Source: Guadua angustifolia
Taxonomy: Eukaryota; Streptophyta; Magnoliopsida; Poales; Poaceae
Assembly (NCBI GenBank): GCA_036346375.1
Contig: CM070517.1
Location: forward strand, 15,541,161-15,605,160
Reading direction: 5' to 3'
DNA length: 64,000 bases
The notes below the pieces were generated by a model that worked only from the letters and a program-made list of their open reading frames with translations, ran no database searches and had not been told where the DNA came from. The first letter of the stretch is position 1. Every line of letters begins with the position of its first letter. Shown one piece after another: positions 23,987 to 36,504 of this stretch. The position numbers were made by a program, and so were the translations under genes.

Positions 23987-26847
23987 CCCGACCTTCACTA
24001 TGAATGACGAAAGCTATATGGATTAAGCATACAACATGCAATGTAATTAGTAATTGGTATATTTTGCAAACTACAAAAAAGGGTGCTCAACCAAATAATT
24101 TTACAAACTAAGGCCCTACTTGAAGACTTGAATTTTTTACAAGTGTAAATGTCTTACACTTGTATATTTGTGGGCACAAAGAATACATCCGGATTTATTT
24201 TCCTTGTAAAACTTCCAATTGTTGTTTGGGTATTCCAATTGTTGTTTATGGAGAGATTGATTTGGCGTGTGTGGAGAGACTAATTATGCGGAAGTACTAG
24301 GCTTATGTTTTTCATATTAATTGAAGGTGCATAGTGATTACAAGTAAATTCTACAAAAATAGCTTCATATGTCATGATAATTTATGGATTTTCTTAATCT
24401 AATTTTGATTTAAAAAATTCGCTATATAAAGGAACCAAGAATGGGAACACGTATACATGCTATGTGCAAAGTAAATAAGGTAGGATGTAAATATATATGC
24501 ACATATGAGCTCATTGCATAGAGAAAGTTCAAGTCAAAGAGATTTCATGGTTCAGATCATATATATAGCACGTGTTTGTATGTATAACTAAGATCATAGA
24601 TATGACCCAAATATAAACCAAACGTCAATTATTGTAAGTTAGACTAGCTTGTGAAGTCTAAGATCGAGTTAATTAGTGCATGTAATACCTAAAGGCTTGA
24701 TCAATGTATACTACGATCATTGACACCTTTGAATGAGCTTTTGGCACAAGACATATCCAAAATCGACTAAGATTCATATATATACACATTGCATTTACAT
24801 TGGAATTAGAACACTATTAATTTACATTCGATATATAATTGCATAACCTAATCTATACAGCAGATGGATGCAAGTATAAACAAGCGCTTGCAAATTAGAA
24901 TTTGAAGGCGAAGAAATCATATATACCCTTATTTTAGAGTAGATGAGCCATATCTCCCTGGATGCAAAGTTAACCCAGATGCGCTCCACTTGGCGTTTTC
25001 ATTGGGTCTGCAAGATTAATTGGATACCTATAAAACATACATATGAACTTAGAAATATTGTAATTTGTTACACAAAAGTATGCCAATTAATGTTATAACT
25101 GAGAACATATTTACAAGTATGCCAATGTCACTCTTTGTAAAGTTAAGTATACATAGGGACTTCACCAATGATTAAATTTTAAAGCCTTGGGAGCATATGT
25201 ATAGATGGACACTCCTCCAAGGACCAAATCTTATGGCTCTCGCTACATGCATGCAAACTTGCACGCATCAGACATACATGGTTAACAAAGTCATGATCAG
25301 ATAACCATAGGGAAGAAAAGCACACCTTGTCAACTTTCTTTGGTGCATAAGTACAATGCATATGCCTCTCAAAAAACACATAGATAAAGGCATGATCATC
25401 TCCATCCGCATAGCTAGTCTACGTGACACTCAACACACACACACACACACACGATCCGATGATTACGTACATCAAACAACCGATAATGGAACGGCCGACA
25501 CAAGCTGCATTTGAAGTAGTACAATAGACAACAGTATGAGATAGTGCAGATATATATAGTGGTTGTTCTATTTCCTCTTGTGCCTCTCGATCAAAAATAT
25601 TCCGTATGCAAGTGCTCATACACATATAAACATTCTCTCGATCTCAAAGAATGATGAAAATTGTACCGATAAACTAATAACAATCATGTACTAACGTGTC
25701 ACAGTATGCATGCTTGCGATTGCAGTGCAAGAGTCAACAAATGATGATCGAAATGCCAAATTGATCATAGTAGCAAACAAAAGAGATTAGGGTTAGAGGA
25801 GATAGTGGAGATTAATGCTTCTTCGTGTTCTAATTTAGATTCTAACCCTACTGTCCCGAGGGACAAGAGAACATCGCTTCGAGCGGCTTCTACCTTTTTT
25901 TATTTTGAACGAACCGTTGCTAAGCATAAACAAACCAAGCAAGCAACAACCCCAGGAAAAACATCATAATCCTAGGGAACAAGCAAGCAAGAAAGAAAGT
26001 AAGTTCAGTCTCTTCTTTAGGAGTTTGCACCGTGTAGTGGGCTTGGCTTCTATCTATCTCGGGGAAGGAGCCAGCCCTATTCATGGCAAGGAGTGAACCC
26101 GCCAACCCCATAGCAAAAGCTGGGGGGTATCTGACCCGAAAAGTGATATTTTAGGGGGCAATAAACGACAATTTTATGCACCACTGAACAAAATCACATT
26201 TTCTGATATTGATTTTGAAAAGTGATAACTGAGAGTAGGAATTCCATCCTCCTTGTATCTTAAACTATAAATGTTATCAATGACATCAAGAAACAAGAGA
26301 GCCTCTAGCACCCAACATTGCTAATAGTGGACCACAACTGCAAAATGCACTTTCTCGCCAAGGAGAATCATCAATCTATGAATGACAAGAGTCAACACAT
26401 CTATGCTTCATAGTACAAACAAAAGTAACCCAAATTTTGAAAATGCCACAAAAACAACCGGATACAACCGCAAATATAAAGTAGAGGCCGAATTCAAATA
26501 TAAAGGAGGATATATGTCAGAAAAACAATGAGATCATATCACAGCTTACTAACCACACTCCATCAATCAGCTTTTGGGGATCATTCGTGTACAAGGGCAA
26601 ACTTGTTGCCTTCTTCGTAATAGGAAATGCTCAAGAGAAAACCCGCATTCTCGCTCGTAATAGGATCAAACGACGGTTAATAAGAAGAGTGGCATACAAG
26701 CTGCACTTTCTCAAGTTGTCGCTATCCATCCGACTTCACATCAATCAATTAAAAAACATGCAGAAACAAGCCATTCCATTACCGACGGAGCGAGGAGGGA
26801 GGGAGTTGGTGCTGCGTCTCCTGTCCTCACCACCGCTGCTGCTGATG
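23987..26847 (-). other. CACTA-A leader/intron region, no gene
   Basis: AT-rich sequence between the TNP2 start and the GC-rich block near the right terminus, probably a long leader intron. An (AC)10 microsatellite lies at 25433-25452. Short frames on both strands at 25905-26111 and 26587-26850 match nothing I know. Confidence 0.45.
25433..25452 (+). repeat. (AC)10 microsatellite
   Basis: Uninterrupted AC repeat inside the CACTA-A leader region. Confidence 0.95.
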
Positions 26848-27230
26848 AAGTCATCGCTGGGATCTCGTCGCCGCCGTCACTCCCGTGATCTCCTCGGTGT
26901 GGTGGTTGGCGGCATGGTGGGGGGAAGGCAGCGCGAGGAGGAGGAGGAGGTAGAGGCGGAGAGGACAGGGAGGAGGAGGCGGTGGTGGAAAGGATGGGGA
27001 GGTGGATGCGGCGACGGAGAGGCTAGGAAGGAGGCGGCGGCGGAGAGGATGGGGAGGAGGAGGCGGCGCGGAGAGGGCGGGGAGGAGGAGGCGGCGCGGA
27101 GAGGCCGGGGAGGAGGAGGCGGTGCGGAGAGGGTGGGGACGAGGAGGCGGCGCGGAGAGGGCGGGGACGAGGAGGCGGCGGCGGAGAGGAAGGTGAGGAG
27201 GCGCAGTCGATCGTTCGATTGATTTCAATG
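26848..27230 (-). repeat. GC-rich purine minisatellite near CACTA-A right end
   Basis: Tandem variants of GGAGGAGGCGGCGCGGAGAGG on the plus strand, giving arginine/glycine-rich frames on plus and proline-rich frames on minus. In position it suits a GC-rich first exon or 5' leader of the CACTA transcript. The ORFs are a by-product of the repeat. Confidence 0.75.
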
Positions 27231-27319
27231 ATTTGGTGTGTGCGGAGAGATCGAGTATACAGGCCGGGAGGGGATATTAGGGTTCAGTTGGCGCCAATTT
27301 TTTCAACCCCCACGCGCGC

Positions 27320-27593
27320 GCCAATAGAATTACCGACGTATTTTTTCCGACTAACCGTAGGATAGGAAAACTTCATACACTTTTGCCGACTGACTATATG
27401 ACAGGAAAAAATAATTTTTACGATGAACGGTCCGTCGCTAATAATAAGAATTATTGCCGACTGACCAGCTGACACTGTAGAGATAATTCCCGACTGATCA
27501 TCAGTTGCAAACTTTTGCCGACTTTTTTTCTGTTGGCATTTACCCACTATTGCCGTCGGACATCCGACGCTAATAATGTGTTGTGGTATAGTG
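27320..27593 (-). repeat. CACTA-A right terminus and subterminal repeats
   Basis: Ends GTTGTGGTATAGTG at 27593, so reading inward it begins CACTATACCACAAC. Repeated GCCGACTGAC, ACCGACG and CCGTCGG words fill the preceding 260 bases. The flanking trinucleotide is TTC. Confidence 0.85.
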
Positions 27594-29251
27594 TTCTCTA
27601 AAAGAATATGGATCTCACTGACATGCCTTAAATATCATGTGCATCTTATTGGAAAGCAAATATCATTCTCACATCATGGATATTGCCTCTAATTCTTCCA
27701 TATCAATTTAACTAGCTATGTGCCCATGCGTTGTAACGAAAACTCAATTTGCGATAAAAAGTTTATTTGCAAAGAGCACTAACAATGGCAAAGGTGGGTA
27801 ATTAAAGAGCAGTGGCAAAGGTCGATAATTTTGATGAAGTGACGTGGGAAGAAACTCTTGCTTTATATAGTAGAGACTATGATCTTAAATCTTAGTCTAT
27901 CTCTTCTAAGCTATACAAGTGTGAGCCTCCTATCTATCATTATATCAACAATCTACTATGAATCACCAAATCTGTCTCTATGTCTATGAATCGTAAGATG
28001 GAAAATATCGATCTATCATCAAATTATCAATTCCAAATCCAACTAACTCCTGTTTCTCCTAACTTTCTAAAATCAAGATCTCATTGTTTATTCCCTATCT
28101 AAAATATACTTGGTATCAATCTGAATCCCAATCTTGAGAACTATATATCACTTGGTAACCAAGGTACTTACTAACAATGTCTATGAAATTAGGTGTTATC
28201 TCTCAAAATTCCTACAGGCATGCTAACTTATCATCGATGCCATCATTATCTTGGGGAAATAGTGATCCACAATCTGAGCAACCAAATTTTTTTTGAATCT
28301 TCTCAATCTTGCAATCCTTGCAAATATAATTGATGAACCAACATGGTTCATTTTTCCATTTTGGGTCATTCATAATCCTTGATGTCCTATGTACTCCACA
28401 TGATGTTCCTATGTATTAAAATTAACCTTTTCTATTTTCTACATTTTTTTACTGCCTTTTTCAAAAATATCACTTCACATTTTAACTTTGGAATAGTAGA
28501 TGCGCATCAACAATAAGAGGACACTTTGTGCCCTCAATTTTGTGAGAACCAACTACAAGTGACACCTACAGGACAAAGAAGAGGATCCCCAAGATGTGTC
28601 CCTATTAGAGGAAGCACCGTTAGACCGAATGTGATGTCTGATATGTATGTTCCTTGTTTGCTATTACATATATATACATATATAGGTATTTGTTTGAACA
28701 TCTATGTAATCCATACATTCATTCATATATCATTGGCATATTAAATCATATATCCCTATGCCATCCAAACTACCCATGCAAACGTTTTAGTGGATTAAGC
28801 GGTATGAATATACATGTAGTTAAGCTGGTTAAAGATTCCTTGAGGTTGACCAAAGTTATGGATGATTGAATTATAGACAAAAGTGGCAGTCCATGGGACA
28901 TTTTGTCTTGAAGTAAGATCAATGAGAGCATATGGACAATTAATGATTGTAGAGTGCTCAAGAATTGATATTGTCAATTGTTCAAGGCAATGAATCATGG
29001 AATACATGAGTACAAAATTGTTGGAATATAAGATCAAGAACTGTGTTGAGATTTGGAGGTTATACCAATAAATAGGTGATATGTTATTGGACTAAAAGTT
29101 TACTCAAAATATAGGGACTTGGATTGATATACGATTAACAAGTGTTATCCTCATTTTATAGGATTTGTGGCTTTGTATAATCAATTGAGAGAATTTTTGG
29201 TAGCAAGTAGAATATACAAGAGTTTTTGTAGTGCTATAGATTGAAGTATGT
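27594..29251. other. Gene-free flank of CACTA-A
   Basis: AT-rich, no convincing coding frame or RNA gene. At 27712-27890 a segment begins CTAGCTATGTGCCCATGCG and ends near TTTATATAGTAGAGAC. It resembles a short interspersed repeat seen in grasses (GTGCCCGTGCGTTGCAACGG type), but I cannot define its ends. Confidence 0.4.
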
Positions 29252-31100
29252 TGTAACGACCCTCCTTTTTGGTACAGAATACCAAGAAGGATGATCTATG
29301 TGCATACAATACTAGTCCCATGATTAGTGGCTAGTACGTACATTTTCAACAATTGGAATCATAACAATACACAATATTATTAAAGAGGAAGCTATTGATA
29401 TAGAGTAGTCTTATAATTCAATATATTATAGCAGGAGAAGCAAAAGTCTTGTAATGTGCCCATACAACCCGCAAGCAACTGATAAGGCATAAACCCTAGA
29501 AAAACTTGTTAAGATAATTCTCGCATCCTGCATCAACTATATGTCGACTGGAGGTTCACTATCTCCACTAAAGTCAACAAATAAGCAAGGTTGGATACTT
29601 TCATACTTCGTAAGACTTAAGGTGGTATTTGCAAATGTAGTAATGCAGGCTATGTCAAAGTGGCTTCTATGATTAATTTGCATAAAGTAGAATTTGATTT
29701 GTAAATCAAGTTGAAATTTACAAAATGAAATTTGTAAAAGCAAGTTTCACTGATATAAAAATAACAAGTAAAGTATAAGTAATAACTCACAGTCCTCTAC
29801 GACGTGAGCATCGAGACATCCAATTCCTGCCAACACCATTCTTTGACAACACAAGGCAAACAGATGAAATCAACACTTTTTAAAAAATAAGAAAACTTCT
29901 AACTCGTGTTGACGCACCAAGATTCCCATGAGTGCAGGAATGGCTTTTCGAAAAGATTTGACACTCTGCAGAGGTGAACAGCTTTACCCACAAGAAATGA
30001 TCATCCCCTTTGCTAGGCCAGTAATACACTTCCTTTGGTGTGTCGGCAGAGAGATCATAACATAACCGTTACATTACCTAGTCCTAACTTTGCACCAGCC
30101 TAGTGACGACAAACCCATACTATGGTGTAAATGTTTGTACAGTCATTGTATAGTAAATGATTAAGCATATCCATAGCATGGCACACACCATTGTATCAGC
30201 AAACGTTATTCCCAACACCTCGGTGTGGGTGCTCCTCCGAGCAATCAGTCACTGAAAGCCCGTACTACTCCAGCCTACCAATGTGCAAAGCTAGTTCTAA
30301 GTAACTTAATAGGTTAAGGTTGTCCCATACCAGTACTTGTGGTTGTACGATAATTTATGGGTTTAGCGAACATTGAGTTCGGTCCTTAATCTGACACGGG
30401 CGATAATCTCCCCCTACACTACGTGCAAGTCCATGCACTTTCGGCTATTGCTAGTAATCGCCCCCGTCAAAACCATAGTTTTGTTTTGAGTTTTTATACC
30501 AAAATACCCGTAACCATCACCATGTCTCAGTATCTCAAATGATCAGTTTATCCAATATGTTCATCCCAATTTTAATGCATGGCTAAGCATGATTATTAAA
30601 TCTTATATACCCAAAGTGACATTATATATTGTCTAACCTTAATTCTAGGTTTATCAAGGTTCATATGTCAATACTTATCAAGGAAGTTCCGTAAAACAAT
30701 GGGTATATCTACCAATACCACAAAAGAACAAATTTACAGAATATAACCGCATGCATGAAACAATTTGATAAACAAATGAAAATTACATACTAGGATCAAT
30801 ATGATCAAAGGGGTGCTTTCCTTGCTTGTTGATTTCAGTCGTGAAGTCAGAGTCGACTATCGTAGAATCTGGAATGTTGGAGTCTACTCGTAGCTCGTTC
30901 AAAATATAGCAAATAACAAATTTTCAATAAGGGCAAAAAGAAATCAGATAGAAAATCAAATACAAATCTACTACATAGAACAGGTGTGATTTAGGTTTAG
31001 AGTTTCTTGATTGCAAGCATTTTGGTTATGAATTCAAGAAGCAAAAATTATTTGGATTTATAATATTAAGATCAAATTCTCTCTATATTCAGTTAGGTGT
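29252..31100 (-). mobile_element. Degraded gypsy LTR remnant
   Basis: On the minus strand it ends GGAGGGTCGTTACA at 29252, a usual grass gypsy LTR end. Inside, ACCCACAAG near 29985 and CCATACCAGTACTTGTGGTTG near 30330 match the same blocks, in the same order and direction, as the minus-oriented Tekay-like LTR at 40575-44115 (41290, 41523). No attached gag or pol and no second LTR are visible. The right end is not defined. Confidence 0.55.
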
Positions 31101-32858
31101 ATCTGATGTTTTATCTCTAAATGTTTTCTGCATTAATTTGGACATAAGAAAAATAAAACATTCTCCTACTATTTTCTAGGTCCATTTTCTTTATTTTGGT
31201 CCAGGTCGAGAGATATATACATATTTATTTTACTTAATTATTTATTTTATAGTGTTATTATTATTTTCTGGCCAAACCGGCCAAATTTCCTCAACCCATT
31301 AAAGCTGGCCGAAATCCCCTAACCCTAACCTAACTTTTCACTTATCTCCCCTCCTCCCATTTTCACCCACCACCTCCTATTCCTCTCCTTCTCTCTCGCA
31401 CGACGCTAGTGCCTACTCCTACGCCAGGCGCCGTTGCTTCTCTGGTTTTCCCCCGCTTCCTCCTACGTCTCACGTGCATCGGCACTTGGCCTCCCTGCGC
31501 CGCCGCCTGTCAATCGCTGGCTCTCGGTGCTACCACCAGATCCCCATCGGCTCTGGGTAGCAGCCGCTAGTACCTCCTACCTCGACATCGCCATCTGCCG
31601 CTGGTTCTCCTCCCCTTCCAACGTCGACCACACCACCACTTTGCCTCCTCACCTCTCTCAGCCGGCAAGACCTAAGCACCGTGTGGTTTTCTCCCCATGG
31701 TTCCAGATCCAAACGCCCTTGCCGTCGGTGGCCTCCCCTCATTGCCAGTGGTGCCTTGGCCGGCCCCGAACGTCATCTACATTGCCGAGGTAAGCGATTC
31801 CCTCCCCTTTTCTTTACCTACTTCTTCTCTTCTCTCATCCCCTCTCTTTTACTCCTTAGATCAGGTTGCTCTAGCTTGCCTTCCGCCAGCTTCCCTGACA
31901 CCGGTTAGGTACTGCTATGACTACCTCCGCCACAAGCTTCAACCCCTTTACCGAGTGAAGCCCACAAGCTAAGTTACCAAGTCCCCTTTGTCGGAATTTA
32001 ATAAAATTTTATAGATAAAGTTTTGTCTTGAAATTTTTTCCAGGGGATAAGACCTGTCTTGAGATTGTGCACAAAAATTTTTAAACACTTAAGACAATGA
32101 ATGACAGTCCTCATCCCCTTTCCATTTCACACCCTGTCCACCAACTCCAGCCAAACCACCCCATTCTCATCTTCTCCCCTTTGTTCTTTTGCCTCTTCTG
32201 CCATTTTCTTTCTACTCCAACCACCAAGAACAGCAAGCACACTCCTCAAGCTCCCCTAATCTTCTCTCCTCCCATTCACCACCAAAAATCAAGAATTAGC
32301 TTATGCATGTCATAGCATTGCATTTCTCATCATACAAGCATCCCATTTTTGTAAAAATCATGTAATGTGTATCACACCATTAAGATCTCCATCACAACAG
32401 CAATCCATTTTTGTGATTAGTTTGTGCATACACCATCATTTGGCCCATTTAGAAAAAGGCAGAGGAGCCGTGGCAGTAGTGTTGGCACTTGGAGGTACAG
32501 CAGCCGGCGCTCAGGTGTTGTGCACGCGGCTGGGAAGGCAGTCGGTCCAGCATTGTCTGGCCTACGGTTCACGCAGTAGCCATGGAGCGGCGCAACGCAA
32601 AGGAGGTCTGTGCTCAAGACGGCTAGGTGCTCAGGGATGCTAGGCGAAGGCCAGATCGACACGATGCGGCCAACGAGATCTAGGATGGTAGCCCTTCGAA
32701 AATGACGCGGTAGCTTCCGATGCGCTGTGCACAACATGAGCCTAGGGCGCTGCATACAGGCCGGTGTGCAGGCCAACAACCGTGGTCTGGCCAGTATGCA
32801 GCGTAGCCAGGGGTCGCGGTAGCCTGAGTCGTAGCACGGCGCCGTGGGAGCTAGCATG
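31101..32858. other. Unassigned pyrimidine- and GC-rich stretch
   Basis: AACCCTAACC and CTCTCC-rich sequence from 31310 reads like a plant 5' leader or LTR leader on the plus strand. It contains a 119-codon proline/serine-rich frame (31434-31793) ending next to a possible splice donor (GCCGAGGTAAGC, 31782). 32365-32857 holds overlapping frames on both strands without recognisable domains. It could be another LTR fragment or a captured gene first exon; I cannot decide. Confidence 0.3.
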
Positions 32859-33240
32859 CACTAGTACAGAACAGGTCATCACAGACGGCTTGTAAATTAC
32901 ATCACTGATGGTTTTGTGAACCGTCTATAAGCAAGTGTCAGTGATGACAAAGAGTCATTGCAGACTGTTTTCCAACCGTCTGTAAAAAAACTCATCATAG
33001 ATGGTTCCAAATTAGACACGTCTGTGATGTGGTATCATCACAGACAGTTCTAACAAATAACTGTCAGACGGTTGTAACTAAGAACCGTCTGTGATGATGG
33101 GTTTATCCCGAACGGTTTCTAATTGGAACCGTCTGTGAAGAGGCTGAGATCATAGACGGTTCCAATTTGAAACCGTCTATGATCTGGGCCTCTTCACAAA
33201 CGGTTCTTCATTAGAACCATCTGTGATGTTGATTTTCTAT
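32859..33240 (+). mobile_element. CACTA-B left terminus with ACCGTCTGTGATG repeats
   Basis: Begins CACTAGTACAGAACAGG at 32859 after ATG. About ten copies of (A/G)ACCGTCTGTGATG or its complement follow. The first 140 bases are almost the same as the left end of CACTA-E (61590), so they belong to one family. Genes to the right are on the minus strand, which makes this the 3' end of the element. Confidence 0.85.
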
Positions 33241-33779
33241 TTTTTACTAAATTTTAATTTATTAGCTAGTCTTAGGAATTGCTAGCCATACCCTCTGAAA
33301 CAAATAACAGTACACACAGCATGACCAGCATATTATTATGACATAAATTTAAAAAATGTACTCCAATCACATGTTACACAACATAAAGCACATCCATTTC
33401 ATAAATCAACTCAGATTGCACATTACAACATATGTACAGTGCATTCATTTCATAAATTAACTGACATATGTACTAACCAATTGGATTCAGAAGTAGAAAT
33501 GACAAATTCACATCACAAGGTTCACAAATTATTTTTAATGTACGGTAAGTAACAAATTCACAACTTATGGTTGAGCCCTAGGTAGCATCTACCCATTTGG
33601 ATTTAAGACCTCACACAATAAGAAGGCACAAAGCTGTCCTCGAATAGTTAGAAGCCTATTCCAATGCAGATTCAGTGTATTACCAAGCCTGTTAATGAGA
33701 AAAGTAAAGTCTCGCGTGTATATAAATTAATAAATGGAGACATTTGTTGCAAGATTGATAGACCTGGATAACATTGGTC
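33241..33779 (-). other. CACTA-B 3' region, no exon recognised
   Basis: AT-rich sequence between the subterminal array and the peptidase-like exons. I see nothing further in it. Confidence 0.4.
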
Positions 33780-36504
33780 TGCTGGGAACCAAGGAGGATT
33801 GTCATGTTGTGGAAAACATAGAATCCACGTAGGTCAGTGCCTATTAGCTGCTGGTGGTACTGTCAAAACATAATAGTTTAATTAGTTCTGAAGGTATTAT
33901 AATGGAGTGTGAAGGATTCTTTCATAATATCGGATACTGGAAAGTTAAAAGTATGCTTTAGAGTGGTTGGGTCCTTCTTGTGTGGCCCTCCCCTCAATTT
34001 GTAGACACCGAACGACGTGTCAAGAAAATCTCTGATAGGCTTCAAATCATGGGTGCCGTTCTTTCTGGAATCAAGATAAATTATGCGATTCTGTCTTGGT
34101 ATAATTATGAGTAGAACCTAGTGATACCTACACAGGTATGTTATTATGGTCACTGAACCTAACTTCGAGGTGAGATATATGGTAAAAATCAACGAGTATA
34201 GCATTTGGACGAAGCACTTACCCCGGGTTGTAGGGTAAAAGTATGAATTTTTTGTCCGAATGAGCCAGTAGTACTTTTTCCACGTACTTGTGGACGGATT
34301 CTTTATTTTCGTTCATGGTTTGCTTGGACATTATGTTTGGGTCAGTGAAACCCACTGGTTGTTTCCTTGTTATTGCTTCCTAGATCATGTATCTACATAT
34401 ACAAAAATCAAGGATGATATATATATGACATTTATCGGTGCGTCAGAAATGTAGATGGTGATTGCACACACTTATATTGTCCAGCATCTTAGGAGTGAGG
34501 CGTCGAGTGCTCTGAGGTTGTACAGATCGAGCAAGTTGGTGAAGCCGACCACGAAGATGCCATCTACAGACCGGTGTAAGAAATACTCCTCCTTGAAGCT
34601 CACGGAGATACTTGTTGCCCGTTGTGCCTTCGGCTTGTTGGCATGTACCATTCTTGCAATCTAACACAGGCTAATGAAAGCGTCTCCTTACGGTCATCCG
34701 GTACGAATGGTTGCCCCAGCTCAAATTGCCGCATCAATGGGGCAAACGGAAAGTCATGGGTTGATGTGGTACATTTTGATTTGCCCTTGTCTCTGCGTCC
34801 CCTGCTACCAAGCTTCGTCTTCACAGGAGATGATTGGGCCCTTACTGCAGTAACGGTCTGCGCGGGACGGGACATGGTAGCCGATTTGGCAGGCTCGTTT
34901 GGTGCATGGCATGGCTCCGGTAGTGCTGGTAGCTCCAGCGCATGATGTGATGCCTCTGGGACTGCTTGTAGTTTTGGTGCTCCTAGGTGGGCGTCGAAGG
35001 AGATGTCCTTCTTGGGCCATTGGATGAATGTGCCGATGGCATCCCCTAGTATGACGATCTCGTCATTTGGGGGTATGTCCAGCGTGATGACCTTGAAAAT
35101 TTTATGTACACCATCAACATGGACCTTCGTATAGCCCGGCTCTAAAGTATGACCATGCACTATTGCCCCTACACCGGATGCATACGCTTGTCCCAAAGCA
35201 GCCTATAGGGGAACAGAACCGTTGGCAAGCCTCACTTGCAGATTGCACGGCATGGCCACCTACATAAGGGTACATAAATAATTAGCTAATACATCCAACA
35301 TTAAAAGTGTAGGTAAGGAGCATTGTAGACATGTTACTAGGGTGTCATCAGGTGGAAATCTGGCTTCATCCACGTCTGTCTTAGGGGCGAACGCGCAGCT
35401 GCTCTGATTGTTGGTTGGGCTAAACTGCACATGTGCTTCTTGGGCTATCATGTTCCATCCCTGCCTCTCCTCAGCCACCCTTTGCTCCATCCTTGCCTCG
35501 AGGCTTCGTAGCTGAGTATCGAACTGTGCTCTAAGTCTTTCTTCAACCCTTTCCTCAATAAGGGCTACTAGTTGTTCCTCACGGTCGGCTTTGCTTCTCT
35601 TTCTACTTCGGTACGTGGCCGAGTCCTGTGGGATCCCAATTTCCATGGAACGAAAACACCTAGGCCTCTGTGCGACCCAGGTGCTCCTTATTTTCCAAGG
35701 CTGTGAAGAGTATGTCTTTCTCTCTGTTCGAAGTAAAAGAGCCTTGGGATGATTTCGTGCTCAACGATCTTAGGCGTTGGGACACTTCCTCATCAGCGGG
35801 GTTTGCAAAGGACACACTGCTCAAAAAAGTGTGATGTGACCTCACTTTTACCTAGTTTCGGGCACGCGGGTCCACGATCGAGGTAAATGGTGGCGCGACC
35901 TCCTTCCGGACTGCCTCATCGTCCTTCCTCGTCCATTGCACCATCTTACCCGCGTATCCAGTTGAGCTGAGTCTGTATGGGTGTGTGTTTTTTGACTAGA
36001 CGGTCTTGTGAGCTGCGCTTTGAAACATGAACTCTTCTATCGTCTTCAACTCAACAAATTGTCCTCAAACATCTTCAGAGATGAACTCGTACTTCTGGAA
36101 TGGAGTCATTTCCTTATTGACATAATTAGCAACGAGGACACTCTTGAAGTTCTTCTAAGCCTTTCCAGCCACTAGCAATGCGTACTGTCGCAATGCAAGT
36201 ACGACATCTTGTGAAAGCTCGAATGACATGAATATTTCTGTCACCAGGTTATCGCACTCCTCATTTGTCAGCTTCTTCCATGATGGATAGGTGATGGGGA
36301 CCCGTTCATGCCCAACGATCCCGAACATGGTCTGGAAAGCTGCCGCAACCTTTGGAAGAGCGGTAGGGGCCCCATCATGTGGATCGACCGCCATGATGGT
36401 ATATCAGCTTTGAGGCCTTTTACTAAGCCCTTTGCACCGCTACTGCTTTTTTTCACGCTATGCCACATTAGATCCTTCGGCGCCGAGGATTGAGGAGATG
36501 CCAT
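33780..36504 (-). pseudogene. CACTA-associated gene: Transposase_24, DUF8039, C48-like peptidase
   Basis: Minus-strand gene in pieces. 36504-36155: MASPQSSAPKDLMWHSVKK, then in a shifted frame HERVPITYPSWKKLTNEE. 36150-35900: FQKYEFISEDV and GYAGKMVQW, a Transposase_24-type block with TGG codons changed to stops. 35646-35430: an acidic/basic coiled coil (REEQLVALIEERVEERLRAQ). 35150-35010: DUF8039 (GYTKVHVDGVHKIFK, LGDAIGTFIQWPKKD). 34310-34220: YVEKVLLAHSDKKFILLPYN, ending at a GTAAGT donor. 34090-33920: IIYLDSRKNGTHDLKPIRDF. The last two match the core of C48 (Ulp1/SENP-like) cysteine peptidases carried by plant CACTA elements; I could not place the catalytic His and Cys. Several stops and frameshifts. 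Confidence 0.7.

Larger units (their letters stand above)
6820..27593 (-). mobile_element. CACTA-A: En/Spm transposon, interrupted by two solo LTRs
   Basis: The right end is CACTATACCACAACAC when read inward (27593 leftward), with CCGAC/GTCGG subterminal repeats next to it at 27320-27580. Similar repeats at 6820-7003 mark the other end region. TNP2 (23986-20477) and a second transposase gene (20391-17412) lie between, both on the minus strand. Removing the solo LTRs at 7009-10367 and 12573-16169 restores continuous sequence across each target duplication. I cannot find the CACTA terminus on the left side, so that end is probably truncated at the junction with the gypsy protease, and the 3-bp target duplication cannot be checked. 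Confidence 0.75.

Noticed and set aside
26587..27222. 211-codon plus-strand frame
   Set aside because: It runs through a purine-rich minisatellite and is arginine/glutamate repeat. The transcript of CACTA-A is on the other strand.
29247..30669. Solo LTR bounded by TATGT at 29247-29251 and 30665-30669
   Set aside because: The right-hand CATATGT is a common AT-rich word and LTR-like similarity seems to continue past it, so the duplication is probably chance.
31434..31793. Host gene first exon
   Set aside because: A possible splice donor exists, but the peptide is low-complexity and no downstream exon could be found, so only an unassigned entry is kept.
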